A stretch of 64,000 bases of DNA from Mactra quadrangularis. Taxonomy: Eukaryota; Mollusca; Bivalvia; Venerida; Mactridae. The first letter of the stretch is position 1. Every line of letters begins with the position of its first letter. A model generated the notes under the pieces. That model was given only the letters and a program-made list of their open reading frames with translations, had not been told where the DNA came from and did no database searches. This document shows, one piece after another, positions 11,287 to 23,659 of the stretch. Position numbers and translations under genes: made by a program. The stretch lies in contig CM046297.1 of the NCBI GenBank assembly GCA_025267735.1, positions 34,746,011 to 34,810,010 on the forward strand, in the 5' to 3' direction.

Positions 11287-14200
11287 CTAGGTACCAGTAT
11301 CATCAATTCCAGCAGTTGACTGGTTCCTCTTTCTCCACACAAACCAAGAACTATTACTGACTGGTTCCCCACCTGAAACATCTGGTAATGAATTTGAACG
11401 AGATAATTTTTGAAGTTCTAATTCCGTTACTTTATCTTTTCTCTTTCTTAAGAATCTGCCGCTGAGAAATCCTGGAAGTAAAAGACAGAAAATAGAATTT
11501 GGGTTTCTAAAAGGGAAGATTTTACCAGAAAAATGTTTGCTTGAATAAAACACAGAGGTTAGAATTATGTTTAAATTAGTTCAGTGAAAAAGTACATTGT
11601 ACATTATGAGCATTTAGGGGTTGGTTTTACGGTGACACAAGTGAAAATTCAACTTCTAAAGAATATCAATTGTTTAATCAATCCGCTGCCCATGTGAAAT
11701 TTCATCATCCGATTTTCAGAAGTTAATTCCTGACAGAATATAGAACAAATGGTTGATAAGAAGTCAGCTTGAACAATAATGAAACCAAACCAAAGGGTGA
11801 GACATGGGGCACGTTCCGCAAGGCGATCGCTAGCTGTCGCTTTTTGAAAGCGATTTTTTGTAGCATAAGAGGTCTACGGAACAGTTTGCTTCAAGCTAGC
11901 AAAAACAAAATGGCGACTTCCTCAAACAAATAGTTCAAAATTGTAACAAATGAAAAATATTTAAATCAATTATCCCCATGAATATTCTTTTTAACCACTT
12001 TGACGAAATATATGCATTAAATGAAATATATATCAGTATTCTTGAAAAAAAAACACGTTCCCTCAGGGGGCAGCCATTTTGAAATAGGCAGAAGTGTTCC
12101 GAATGATACAGCTAGCAAGAAAAAAACTTGCTACGTTTCGCTAGCTAGTGATTCAATTTGCTCGATCGTAGCAAACCGTTCCGTAGGAAATCGCTACAAA
12201 GCGCTAGCTAGCGATCGCCTTGCGGAACGTGCCCATGATTTAAATTTGGTACATTATAAGCATTTACAGATTGATACTTCAATACATTTTCATTAGAATG
12301 TTACAACATGAAATTAGACAAACAAAACAAAATGAACATAGTCATCTAATTCATAAAGAGCTGGAAGGGCATGCTCCAACAAGTAAACCATACAAAAATC
12401 CTGGCAAGATTTTCTGATTTTAAAAGAAGTGACTTTTTAGCCAGTCAGTGCATATGAAAGTTAATCCCCAAGTTTTTCAGAGATATAGAATTAAAGTGAA
12501 GTTATTGCATTCCATTGCTTTTCTCCACTTTCAAAAATGCAAAATAGTTTGAGCTAAAAAAAATTGAATGTATTCATGTTTATTGCTGCAAGAAGTCAGT
12601 TATGTACTAAAATACATAGTGATCTCCCCTTATGGGTGATAGGATAATTTACATAAAAGCTTACCTGTAGTACCCCCTACAACTCCTACCATGGCCCCTA
12701 TTTTAGCCCCTGCTACTAATCCAATGGGTCCACCAACACAGGTACCTATAACAGCCCCAGCTAGAGGAAGTATAGCAGCTTTGTACCCAACAGCCTACAA
12801 TATAGATATATAAGTAATTTTTCAAAACATTATTTTTCAAAATATTTTATAAACAACAAATTCAAAGTGAATGTTAAATACTCTTGGTTGAGGAAGTTAA
12901 GGTAATTAGTGATTATTCCAGAACTCGGAAAAGAGCAGGGAGGCAGAAAAAAGGGACAGGGCATAGCTGCAGCTAAACGTCTCAAATGTACTGTCTCTGC
13001 ATAGAAAGAGGCTAAAAAGGGCAGGGAGGAGAGAAAAAGGGCAGGGTGCTACAGATGTCTATATTGTCTTCTATTTTATCTATTCTGCTTTGAAGTAATC
13101 ATTAAGGTAATACTACATGCCAAATATTTAGACTTTAGGCCCAACAGTTTTGAAAAAAATAGCAATTAATTATTCTTATGCCATACCAACTAGAATTCAG
13201 CATGCTTTCTTTGAGCAATTATGTAACAGCTTTATTAGCGAAAAAAAAAAAGATACCATCATTTGAAATTATGAAGTTATTACATGTCTGACAGGGAATT
13301 TCAATTTGTAAGGGAGTACATTTGTATGTCACAGTACTTGCCTCTTCAGATTATGGGAGTTGGAAATGTATTCGGCCAGAGAGCACAGTCAGGAGGGCTC
13401 TGGCTTTGTAAGGAGATGGACAATCAGCCCTCCACATTTATTTCAACTATATGTTTTACTTGCCCACCCAAATATTCATAAGCAGGACATGTTCCCCAAA
13501 TCCAATTATAAGTCACCAGGGTCAATTGCATTCGGAACTACTTCGGCGATTTTCCACGCAAATACACCTTGGATATCACGAGGAGCGAAAGTAGTTCCAA
13601 CATAGAATCTAGCCTCGTTCCCGACGTTTACTCAATAGAACGCTGGCACACACCAAAAATGACGTACGATTATGGGCAGTTAAAGCTCTTCAATGCCTGT
13701 AACTGATATTCACTTAAATCAAAGTTGACCCTTAAACATTTTTTGTGTACTCGATACTTTCTGCAAAATGATCTGCCATGTTGATTGTTTACATTGGCAC
13801 TACTTAACCTATGAGGTTAATCGCCTGACCTCATAACTTGGTTGTATTCCTACTACGTTTGATATCCGACGTATATCTTCATAGATGATCGCCGAGGTCG
13901 TTCCGAATGGGTCAATTAGACAACCTTTAATCTTGAGCCCAGGGCAATATGTAGCAATATGCTTTACCTTAGCTAAATGTTTGGTACCCTCTCTGACATC
14001 AGTATGAGCTGATTCTATATTGTCTTCTATTTTATCTATCTGTTCTTGTTGACTCTGAAATGTAAAAACAAGGTCACAGATTAAGTATGGCCGGCACCTT
14101 CTGGTATTAGACTCCCAGAGAATATACATGTGACCCAATACTTGCTTAATTAGAACTAAATGTTTGTTTACCTGTTTTTATAGTAAACGATTAAAAGTAT

Positions 14201-17200
14201 AGTTTAAAATTTCCTTGCGTAGAAATGTTTAGCCAACTTTATATTTTTTGTACAATTACAGGGCGTCCACTCATTTTTCATAAAAAAATATAGGAACACT
14301 TTGAAAATATAGGAATTTTCAAAGCCAGAATATAGGAAAATATAGGAAATATAAATAACAAACGAAATGAGAGTTTCACCTTCTCCTCCACTCTCCATCT
14401 CCACTTTTATTGTTTTCTTTATATTACTTTATAAACAATGAACAGTTTAAACAACATCATAATTTGAAGTGGTAGTCTTTTGAGCAGGTACTTAGCAGTA
14501 TGAAGCAGTACTTTGAAGTTCATACTTTTGGGGACTTTTTTTAAATCCTTTTCAAGCTGAGTTACATATGCAACTATACCCCACCATTATTTAATTATTC
14601 TCTCAAGAGCTGGACCAATACTAAGCCAGCTGACTTGTGAGTGTTTGATAAATAGCTCTTCTTTGAGATCAAGGTCTAGCTGAACTTGTCTGCAGTCCTC
14701 TCGTGGCCCGGCAGAAAGATTGAAAAGTCAAAATAATGCCAAGGCTAAGTCTTCCACCTCTTGACCATATTCTGCTACACCTTTACAGAAGTCATTGTTT
14801 ATTGTGTAAAGATTACAAGTGTCTACATCAAAAAAGCATTTTCTAATCTGGGGTTGATTCATGCATTGATTTTGACAGCCGCCTATATATGGTTTTAATG
14901 ACGTTTGGGCCATCACTTCCTAGTGCAACTAATCTATCAAGTGGAAAACCATCTTCTTGCATAGCAGTGAATATTTTGGCTGCTACAGTCTTGCCATCAA
15001 CATGGGAGAAAAACCTGAAAAGACCTGTAGTATCTACACCAAACCTCATCATGAGTTGGAGAACAGTACCTCAGAAGGAGATCCATTAGCTTCTTAACCT
15101 GTGCCTGGGATGTCTCATTATACTGTAGTGGGAAGTAGCCCTGAGAATTCCTGACATCATACAGCAGAGCCTTCCTATAAGCTGGCAGCAGTCCATCTGT
15201 TAACATATAGGAAAGTTTAGTTCTTCCAACATTAAACTCATCTGCAATTGGACAGTTGAACATAGCCTGAAATGTTTCTGACAAACCATCACAAGCCCGA
15301 AAGCTGATATTGGATGTTGCATAATTTGCAGCCCAACTAATTTCTGCGGCCAACACATCCTGACCTTGGACAGCAAAACTGAGTGTTGATTGTCCAGGCT
15401 GTTTGCTTGTTGAAGGCTTGTTTCTGTGGGTTGATTGGCTATCAGTTGTACTAGATCCAGGTTCAGAAGATGTGGATGCCTGAGATCTAAATACTAACTT
15501 TGTCTGCCCTCCAGAGTGAAGTCTTGCAAAGCTTTATGTGCTGTGCTCCTTTAGAGTGATGAAGTATTTGTTTGAAACCTGAATTGTCACGCTTAATGTC
15601 ACCTACCAAAATATTCCGATTTTCCTTTAATGCACCATTGTTTCACTTTAACACCATTGGCTTCTTGGTCTTCCAATCACAGTCTAATGAATTTTGTTTT
15701 TCGGCACAGCTGTCTAAGCTTACTTTTGACCTTTATTCTAACCAATACAATTTGCTCTACCATAGCATTTTTGTCCAATGAAATCCTTTACGGTATCAAG
15801 AAATGGATATAACACATGACACCATTGGCTATTTGTGATAAACACGTGCGTAGCACTTACATGTACAGTAGCTGCTAACTATTTACTCCGTGTATAATGA
15901 GTGACTCACTATGCTAATTGATCATACATTTGTCATGGTACGCCCCTTGCAGTATAACTAAATTCTCCAATATAACTCAGTGCACGCTCGGAATGGGTTT
16001 TCTTTTGTCATAATTATGTAGACCGCCATTGAGCATTGCTATCAAATTGTTTTATGTTCACCAGAAAAGTAGCATAAATCGTTTGGTCATTCTCGAAAGA
16101 AGTGATTTTTAATCGAAAATCAATGGCATCGTTATTAAAGATGTTTTTAATTTTAGAATCAGGCAGATTTTCCGAAATTGACAAATCAGCGAAGTGGCAA
16201 TATATTCGGACAAAAATTGTCAGTTGAGACTGAATTGCAATTTCGGACAAACTACATTTGACCTATAGTTAATACATGTACACCGTGCATGACCAACATT
16301 GATACTTCAAACCGTTGAAAATGAACCCAGTAGAGCTGGGCATTTTTTCCTAGTAGATAATTATTTTATTAGTTCCTATTTAAACAATGTCATAGGCATG
16401 TTTACGGCTTACCTGCTAACTGAATACAAAACACTAGTTAAAACATAAGATGAAAACATTAAATGCAATGAATTTGTTTTATCACATGAATGTAATATCA
16501 TGTAATAAAACAAAAAATGGCTCAGATAGGCAGGGTTGCCAAATATGTAAGAAAAAAGCATAGATATGGAGACTGGTAACATTTCTTTTCATATAAAATG
16601 GAAACTGTGTCCATTAACATCAAGCACTGTAATATTATGACAAAATATTTAAAGAATTCTCCTTATTTAAACTTCTTGTCTTAGCCTACCCACTTAAATA
16701 TAGGAATTAATAGGAATTTTGGGCAATTATAGGAAAATATAGGAAATTATAGCAAGTTAGTCAAAATATAGGAAAATATAGGAAAAAATAGGAGAGTGGA
16801 CGCCCTGCAATTAGTGTTTTTTTTAAAAGCAGAATAGCAGGTTGCTGTACCCTGCCCTTTTTCTCTCCTCCCTGCCCTTTTAGCCTCTTTCTATGCAGTT
16901 AGAGTGCATTTGAGACATTTACCTTCAGCTATGTCCTGCCCCTTATTTTTTGCCTCTCTGCCCTTTTCTGAGTTCTGGAATAACAAATAGCCGTGTAGCC
17001 TGTTCAATTACACAAAACGTTACAGAACGTTCCGTAACGATACATTCGGAACTCCTCGGCCATTCACTGCAAATAATCTCATCTAATACACAAATATCGT
17101 AAAGGCAATGAGTGATGTTTCAAAATTTACGGACTAAAAACGAAACATCACTAATTGCCTAAACGATCATATATTTGTTTACTTCAACACCAGTAGTTTC

Positions 17201-20200
17201 AAAATAGCGTCTAAATATGTCCGAGATTAATCGCAGTGAATGGCTGAGGAGTTCCGAATGTATCGTTACGTAACTTTCTGTAACGTTTTGTGTAATTGAA
17301 CAGGCTACAGATCAATGAAATCACCTTAAAGCAGGTTACCCTCACAGTACCCACGTACACCTTGGTGGAGTGGAACAACTGTAGGTAAATTTCTTGCTCA
17401 AGGAAACTAGCAGTGCCACTTAGGCCATGCCAAATTGGAATTCTGTTAAGCGTCAACTCAAATTTGGCAAACCTAGGCACCTATTCACAAAAACACACAA
17501 ACTGAAAACAAAAACACAAATACTTGTACGGCAAAAACAATGCATTATAATATATGTTTTCAATGGAATAACATCCTCATAATATGAAACAATGGTCTGA
17601 ATTTCTTATAAAATGACTAGTGTTTAATTTCTCATATAAATGTATATTGTATTAATGACGCAGTTATGATAAATTGCTTACAACGAATAACGTCGTTGCC
17701 GAACACAATTTTTTCTGAATTAAAAATGTCGTATCCCGGAACTTTCGGAATTTTAAGAAATTTTTACCAACAATTTTGTTTTTTATTTTGATTGAGGGCT
17801 CTAAAACCTACTCGCACGCGGACGCTTAACAAAAATCCGATATGGCATGGCCTTATCACATTACAACTTTTTTCAGACTTTTATTTTGACTGGCATTGGT
17901 TGGTAGATAGGGTTAGTGCTAACCACCAACAATGTGATGAGACAAGAACAATGGTATCCAATGTTAGTACAGGAACATAATGGGCGTGCTCTATTTGAAA
18001 TACCGACTATTAGAACTGGAAGAAACCCAATCGAGTGCGACGGAACTGTGATCTAGCAGCGTTCTACCCATTCTATCCAAATAGGTGGTGTGAACGGAAT
18101 CTGTCATGGTTTATTCATACCCAAGATGGCGGCATCATCACTGCAAACATGCAAGTTTGGTGTTTTGAAAGCCAATGTTGTTAAAACAAGGGTAAAACAG
18201 TATACCCCCCTCTTCTTTGAAGCGGGGGTATGATTATACTTTTGAATGATTGTTTACGATAACAATTTAATTATTTGCTATAAATAAAGTAAGAAGCGAG
18301 TATATTTGCAACGGATATTGCCTTTTGATTCAGTTCTGACATTCAATTTCCCTTGTTTGGCAGATTCTGTGGAAGAGTCGGAATTTGATTTTGGCACAAT
18401 TCCGACGGCCCAATCGAGCATGCCCAATTTTGTACAGTGATGGGAACAAAGAATCTAATTTTGACAAGATTGACAGATACATAAAGGTTACACATTACCC
18501 GGGGTAACACCTGTAAAGTTACGCTCCCCTCGCAGCTCAGTGAATACATTACATTCACCCGCTGCCTTAAACGTGTCAATTTATGATATTGACCTTTACT
18601 ATGAACCTTAGAACGACCAATGAAAGTTTACCAATTCCAATTTAGCTAAAAACTTTATACGCATTTTCATTGGTTGAACGGGTAAACATTACCTTATATG
18701 GTATGATCATACTAGAGACGAATGCAACCTTGTATGACGTCATATATAGCGTGGCTACAATTTGTATTTAAGTTCAATAAGTTGCTCTATGTTTACAGTT
18801 AAAAGATCAGCATCTATTTTTAAAAAATCACATGACAGACATGCAATTTAAATGTTTATGTGTCTCTGTCTAAAAATAGAAATATCAGTTTGTACGTAGT
18901 ATTTTAGCAGAGGAAGAAAGTGAGCAAGTGAATCTTTCGAACCGATGAATTGGAGAGTAATGTGAAGTCTAAGAATGTCTAATCATGAAACTAATGGCCA
19001 GTTTTCTAAGCATATTGCAAGCATATTCTAGCTCTTTGCTACCTGGTTCCCTTGATTTGATATCACATACTTATTACTATTTGTGAAAGAAGGGTACCAG
19101 AAGACAAAGGGCTAGGTAGCGATTTCCTTAAGAACTTGCTATATAACACAATTACATATATTTTTTTCATATAAACTCACCTCAACAACAGTTCCAAATT
19201 GATGAATTAAATCATTTAATTCTTCTAAATTCTGTAAAAAATATTAAAATATTTACAATCTGTTATATGCAATATTATTCCAAAAGGAATATACAAGTAT
19301 TTCATACATGTACATGTATAAAATAAATAAAACAAGTAAATCTGTGAGCTAATGCTCACTAGTGATACCCCCGCAAAAATCTAAAAATATGCGACAAACA
19401 GGAAGTAGATGAGCAAGGAGCATGAAATCGCTTTACACCACATGGGACTATGGGATGAAGCAATGTGCAAAGTATTAGGCTGCTGCATGTTATAGTTGCT
19501 GAGAAATCTGCGACGGAAATTTTGTAACGGACGGACGCACGCACGGACAAGGGTAAAACAGTATACCCCCCTCTTCTTCGAAGCGGGGGTATAATAACTC
19601 ATTTCAATATTTCGACCTAAGCCTTTATCAAGAAATCTTTGACATGAACTTGCTCACATTTTACAAGTTGAAATAATACTGTTTTTGTATGAAAAGTATT
19701 TAAGATTTATTAAAAAAACTTTAACATATCATAACAACAAAGCTAGGTTAGGTACCCTGGCCTCCTTAAAATTACCTAAATTGTGTTTACTCGGCATTAA
19801 ACCAAGTATAAAATAAAATATCTTACCTCCTGTAAAGTCTCCCATGACTGTGCAACTTTTGTGTTTTCTGGTATTTCATTAAACTGAATTTGTGTTTGAT
19901 ATAAATCACTAGATAAATGTGTTCTATCTTCATCTAGTGAACTGTCAGAGTTTGATGCGGTTGTCTCGACATCTGTGAAAATATAGAAAAGAGTGTGACA
20001 TGGCCATTTCGGAGTTTACACACAGGCCATTTTCGCAAAATTTTGGGATCATACACAATTTAAATAAATAGTGTGGCTTCTTAAAATGAGATTTTTTATT
20101 ATACATTGTATGTTGTAAATAAATGTTGAATAAATTTGAGATCTGAATATGTTATGGTAATTAAAAATCTATGTTCAATATGACAGTTTTAAGATTTTTC

Positions 20201-21366
20201 AAGGTTTATTGACAAAAAAGTGTGGAGACATAGGTTTCTTAACATGGCATCAGGAGGGAATTTATGAACTGTCAATAATTTTTGAAATGTTGAAGATCTA
20301 TACTGACTATTCTGACGGAATATTTCATTTTAGTCCACGAATTGCATGTACACGTTTTAAGTTTCTGGCAGATCTGGGAAGCTTGCGTAGGAATTTTAAA
20401 AGTAACTTATATAATATCAATACAAAGTCATACCTGACCCACGTCCATGTATCATAGATATAAGTTCTTCAACAGATTTTATAGCGTCATGTTTCATTTT
20501 ATGAATTTTAGCATCAAATTTCTCTAAATCTTCTTCACTAACTTGTAGTCGACATTTCTCTATCTCATGAATGTTAGCTTTTATTTGTTGTATAGTTCTT
20601 GTAGCATTTATCTGTTCATAATGAAGGCTGTCCCAATCTCTAACACTGTTATACTGAAATAACAAGGTGGAAAATCAAAACCAATTCATATTGAACAAAG
20701 TGTAAACAAATGGCACCATTTTGAAATAAATAAGGACCTTTTGCATCATTCAAAATGTTAACCAACAGGTCCTTTTTTGATAAATAAATTCTGGGTACAA
20801 GTGGAAATAAACTTGAAGATCCACACCTAAGGAACTTTTGCTTAAATCATCTTACCAATAGATTTCTGCTCGTGTGACAAAAAGGATCATGAACTTGCAT
20901 TGTTTTCAGTTCCTCTTATTGTTTAATAATCAGGGGTCACATTAATAGAGTCCCATGATTTCAGTAGGAATCCCAATGATTCTCAGTAGAGGATTCAATC
21001 AAGACCCCTGAAATTGCCGAGTTCTAATGTGAATTTGAGTTTTCATGAATTGTTAATCACAATATGGGACTGCAAGTCTGTGTCCAAAATCCTAGATCTT
21101 AAGGCATCTCTGAATAGTCTGACCAAGGATTGATTAAGATCCCTAGCGAAAGCAGCGAATGTCAAACCCAGTTGATAATAAAAACAAACTCTAGACCAAC
21201 TTACCTGTTCCACATTTAGTTTATGTCTGTGTAATCGTGCTAGGTCTATCTGTATAACCTTCAAGAATTTTTGTATAGATAGTTCTAAACGTGCCAGTGG
21301 ATATTTCTTATATTCAACACTTTCCACGCTGGATTGTCGATCTGTGAGTCTCTCAAAGGTTGCCAT
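11287..21366 (-). CDS. STX17: Syntaxin-17, complete 7-exon gene
   Basis: Coding exons on the minus strand: 21366-21205, 20653-20434, 19972-19827, 19231-19181, 14054-13968, 12794-12665 and 11471-11287. All join in frame with GT-AG ends and give 326 aa (human about 302). Syntaxin-17 is the Qa-SNARE of autophagosomes that drives fusion with lysosomes with SNAP29 and VAMP8. Visible: an N-terminal helical region (LARLELSIQKFLKVIQIDLARL, split across residues ~24-45; then INATRTIQQIKANIHEIEK), WETLQE before the SNARE motif, a SNARE core VVESQQEQIDKIEDNIESA with zero-layer Gln at about residue 195, then two glycine-zipper membrane helices (LPLAGAVIGTCVGGPIGLVA) from about residue 229, and a basic tail with SNSLPD like the human SCPDLP. 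The tail is longer than in human. The start is the first ATG of exon 1. Introns hold MITEs and a hAT relic. Head-to-head with NOP58. Confidence 0.93.
11807..12234. mobile_element. MITE with perfect 29-bp inverted ends, in STX17 intron 6
   Basis: The left end GGGCACGTTCCGCAAGGCGA and nine further bases are exactly complementary to the right end. The trinucleotide ATG flanks both sides (11804-11806 and 12235-12237), a possible 3-bp target duplication. It is 428 bp with no coding content; the 91-codon frame inside is incidental. Confidence 0.88.
12910..13062 (+). repeat. AG-rich repeat, direct arm
   Basis: Starts CCAGAACTCGGAAAAGAGCA and ends GAGAAAAAGGGCAGGGTGC. The inverted copy at 16843-16988 is highly similar, so the two face each other across exon 5 of STX17 and the hAT relic. 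Confidence 0.85.
13519..13920. mobile_element. Palindromic MITE in STX17 intron 5
   Basis: GGTCAATTGCATTCGGAACT and the following ~60 bases (…CTTCGGCGAT…GGATATCA) recur as an imperfect inverted complement at 13840-13920. It ends about 50 bases from exon 5. Confidence 0.75.
14259..16807 (-). mobile_element. hAT-like DNA transposon relic in STX17 intron 4
   Basis: Terminal inverted repeats CAGGGCGTCCACTC bound a 2549-bp element; the 6-base direct repeat CAATTA lies immediately outside both ends (14253-14258 and 16808-16813). Subterminal regions on both sides are rich in TATAGGAA-type motifs, typical of transposase-binding arrays. The CAGGG start and the decayed transposase-like coding inside suggest the hAT superfamily, although hAT normally makes 8-bp duplications and only 6 match here. 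Confidence 0.88.
14843..15356 (-). pseudogene. Decayed transposase fragment inside the hAT-like relic
   Basis: Two overlapping minus-strand frames, 15356-14997 and 15052-14843, continue one another after a frameshift. They encode blocks such as GLSETFQAMFNCPIADEF, QVKKLMDLLLRYCSPTHDE, VDTTGLFRFFSHVDGKTVA and VALGSDGPNV. The SDGPNV block resembles a widespread family of animal hAT-derived, zinc-finger-like transposase proteins. A further fragment (VDTCNLYTINNDFCKGVAEY) follows in another frame to about 14728. Frameshifts, stops and missing ends make it non-functional. Family assignment is from memory of motifs. Confidence 0.7.
16843..16988 (-). repeat. AG-rich repeat, inverted arm
   Basis: Reverse complement of the repeat at 12910-13062 (CCTGCCCTTTTTCTCTCCTC at this end). 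It starts about 35 bases outside the hAT relic. Confidence 0.85.
16996..17307. mobile_element. Palindromic MITE (TAGCCTGTTCA family), copy 2
   Basis: TAGCCTGTTCAATTACACAA and its exact inverted complement form the ends; the inverted arms extend about 85 bases (…GTTCCGAATGTATCGTTACG…). 312 bp, in STX17 intron 4. Confidence 0.9.
17332..17470 (-). repeat. SINE-like fragment
   Basis: Shares GGAGTGGA, a GGTAAA block and AGTGCC spacing with the minus-strand SINE at 37074-37215. It lacks the tRNA-like head. Confidence 0.45.
17415..17860. repeat. Inverted pair around 17.4-17.9 kb
   Basis: The reverse complement of 17420-17455 (GACGCTTAACAGAATTCCAA) matches 17819-17858 (GACGCTTAACAAAAATCCGA), both continuing GGCATGGCC. 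Probably the ends of a small non-autonomous element. Confidence 0.6.
18190..18231 (-). repeat. Terminal fragment of the ATACCCC repeat
   Basis: 42 bases matching the terminal hairpin of the repeats at 404-683 and 19335-19592, with one or two changes. Confidence 0.8.
18993..19140. mobile_element. Diverged palindromic MITE
   Basis: GGCCAGTTTTCTAAGCATAT at the left and GGTAGCGATTTCCTTAAG at the right, with an inner TACCTGGTTCCC/GGGTACCAG pair; relative of 7666-7814. Confidence 0.6.
19335..19592 (-). repeat. Dispersed ~260-bp repeat, copy 2
   Basis: Inverted near-identical copy of 404-683, lacking a few bases of the GT/CCGT-rich part. Lies in STX17 intron 3. Confidence 0.9.
19601..19636 (-). 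ncRNA. Decayed hammerhead-ribozyme-like motif
   Basis: On the minus strand: ATTTC (stem I), TTGATAA in place of CTGANGA, one unpaired A, a short stem II (GGC/GTC), GAA, the minimal ATATT stem III and cleavage region, then GAAAT closing stem I. The order and the extra A match the intact candidate at 54773-54834, but two core bases (C3, G8) are changed, so cleavage is unlikely. Confidence 0.45.
19740..19810 (+). repeat. SINE 3' fragment
   Basis: Matches the tail of the SINEs at 38632-38895 and 51735-52019 (GCTAGGTTAGGT…, ACCTAAATTGTGTTTAC, CGGCATTAAACC). Confidence 0.65.
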
Positions 21367-23590
21367 GTCAGAATACTGCTACAATATAAATCCCATGATA
21401 TAAAATAGCAACAAGGTTATTTTGAGTAAATCTTAGCTTGAGCTAAATGAATCTGCTATCATAAGTCATTGCCTATCTATCTTTATATATAGATTCATCA
21501 AGCTGTCATACTAGACAATTTGATGAAGGCACGCTAAGAGAATAGGAGATAAAAGAGAAGTAGATAGGAAAGTAAGAAGAGTAACACTCAAGTTTTGCCA
21601 AAAAAGTAAAGAAAGAAAAATAAGAAAAGAAACCTAGGGCCGTTCACTGCACTAGGTGATGAAAGACCCTATTACATTGCCTTTACACACAAGCTCAAAG
21701 CCTGGTACTTGATTAGACCTAGAGAAAATTACTGATATCATGAATCAGGCTAGTTAAAATGTTTGCAGTTTACTAATCATAACAAATCAGGCTTGTGCAC
21801 ATGATGTTTTCAAGTGATTAACATAACAAGTACTTAAACTAGCAAATATTATTGAGAGAAATGGGCCCTCTACAATTTGACAGACTGAAAGACACAGGAA
21901 GCATTACAAACCGAGATTTAAACAAGTCCTCCAGGATTGAAAATAAATAACCATGACATCTTTCTGTGGTGTGTATATACCAAAACGGCCCGGGTCCTGT
22001 GTATAAGCATATACAGGAGCACTTTAGGGCCAGGTTTAGTCAAGCCTTATGGCATGGAATACCAATTCACATCTTATTACAAATCTGAACAAATCAGTCT
22101 ACTCAAGGACCCTATTTAACGCACTGGCACAAGAGTCCATATCTTATGATTATAATGCGTACGTCACTATACATAGTTCTCTGTACATACATATATAATA
22201 AACATGGTATTGAACGTTTTCTACAGTGCATACGGCCCAAACCGTTTTTCTTTAATTCGACTTGTATCTGAAAGACAATGTCGGTCTCAATTTAAAGATT
22301 AAACATTACTCTAACATCATGCAAAGTTACAAGTTTGTATCTGATACCGTTTTCATGAAATTTATATTAATTTCAAAATCACTAGTTTGCAGCGATTCAA
22401 CGTCACTAATGACTTCCGGTTTAACTTAACCTGGTTCCCTGGATATTAATGATCACGTACACAGACGCAGAATATATCATTGATTACGTATATATTCTAT
22501 TTATAGAACTTGGGACACGTAAATGTTTACCTAGGCAGTGCGCTCCGATTGGGTTTAAATTTGGCGCGCTTCATTGACAAGGTACGGGAAAAGTCTCGAG
22601 GAGTTTATCAACCAATCAGTTTACGCCGGTAAACGCGTCATGATTAAACCGGAAGTGAACAGTGACTCTCAATCGCTGCAAAATGATAGTATTGAAATAA
22701 CGATTAATTTCAGTAAAACCGTTTAAGATATAAAGTTTTTGAATAGTCAGTTTTGTAAGGAAATGTTTAATCTACAAAACGAGACCGATATTGCATCCAA
22801 ATATATTGGTAAAGGTAAAATAAATCTGTCAGACCGTAACTACTGTCAAAATGGTTCAATACCATGTGAATATTATAATGATTGTATAAATCTAGTCATA
22901 ACTCGTACACGGTGATGAATACGGGAGCGATTTTTAATTGTGTTTGTTGACAAAATATTATATTTGCGTGCATTTTAAAGAATGTGAGGACTCTAGTGCC
23001 AGTGATTTAACGGGGTCCTTGGTCTACTATATCAACAAGTGTCCAGTCGTATGGGACAAACACAGTGTCTTTTTACCAATTTTAGGTTACAGTTCTAATA
23101 CTTCCTTCTTCCCTTGTTTTTCAAAGATGTGTGTTGACTAATAGATGCAAGTCGCAATAGATAAAGCGTCGCGAAAACATATGACAAATGTATCATCTTC
23201 AACATGCAAAATGTTTTTTACACGAAATCATTATTTATTAATATCATCAATTATTTACCTTTATACTTAACCTGATAAATCCAAACTTAAATCAATACAA
23301 GCGTTTCCATATCGAAAACTAACTCTCATGTATAAAAAATCGTCTACTTTCGTTTCGAACGGCAGTGGATAAATCCTAAAATTCCGGATCAGACCGTAAT
23401 CAGGTCAGATCCATGAAGTATTCTTTTTTTAATAAAAAAATATGCATGGCACTTTGTGTATGTGAAAATTTAGAGCTTTTCAAAAGAAAGTATTAAAAAA
23501 AATTTCAATTTATTATACCAGATATCGTACGTCTTATACGGGTTTCATAAGGTTCACGGAAATATCCGAGTTTTAACGAAAGTTGTCGTT
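21367..23590. other. Divergent STX17/NOP58 intergenic region
   Basis: About 2.3 kb separates the two start codons (21366 and 23660), which point away from each other. The 5' ends are not visible; either gene could have a non-coding first exon here. A palindromic MITE sits in the middle (22385-22684). No coding frame is supported. Confidence 0.6.
22385..22684. mobile_element. Palindromic MITE between STX17 and NOP58
   Basis: GTTTGCAGCGATTCAACGTC and the following TGACTTCCGGTTTAA are mirrored at 22640-22684. Each arm carries a CCGGAAGT-type ETS-like site, so the element may have brought regulatory motifs into the shared promoter region. Confidence 0.75.
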
Positions 23591-23659
23591 TGTCGGTTTC
23601 CGGTGTGACATGCGCATTGACAAAAACAGAACCTCGTTGCACATGTGCGAAGAGCTAAA
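23591..23659 (+). promoter_or_regulatory. NOP58 promoter-proximal / 5'UTR segment
   Basis: TTTCCGGT (ETS-like) at ~23597 and TGCGCA (NRF1-like half site) at 23611-23616 lie within 65 bases of the NOP58 start codon. No TATA box is seen. Such elements are common in housekeeping and nucleolar-protein promoters; the start of transcription is not determined. Confidence 0.4.

Noticed and set aside
14728..14916. Separate small gene inside the hAT-like relic
   Set aside because: It is a further out-of-frame piece of the same decayed transposase.
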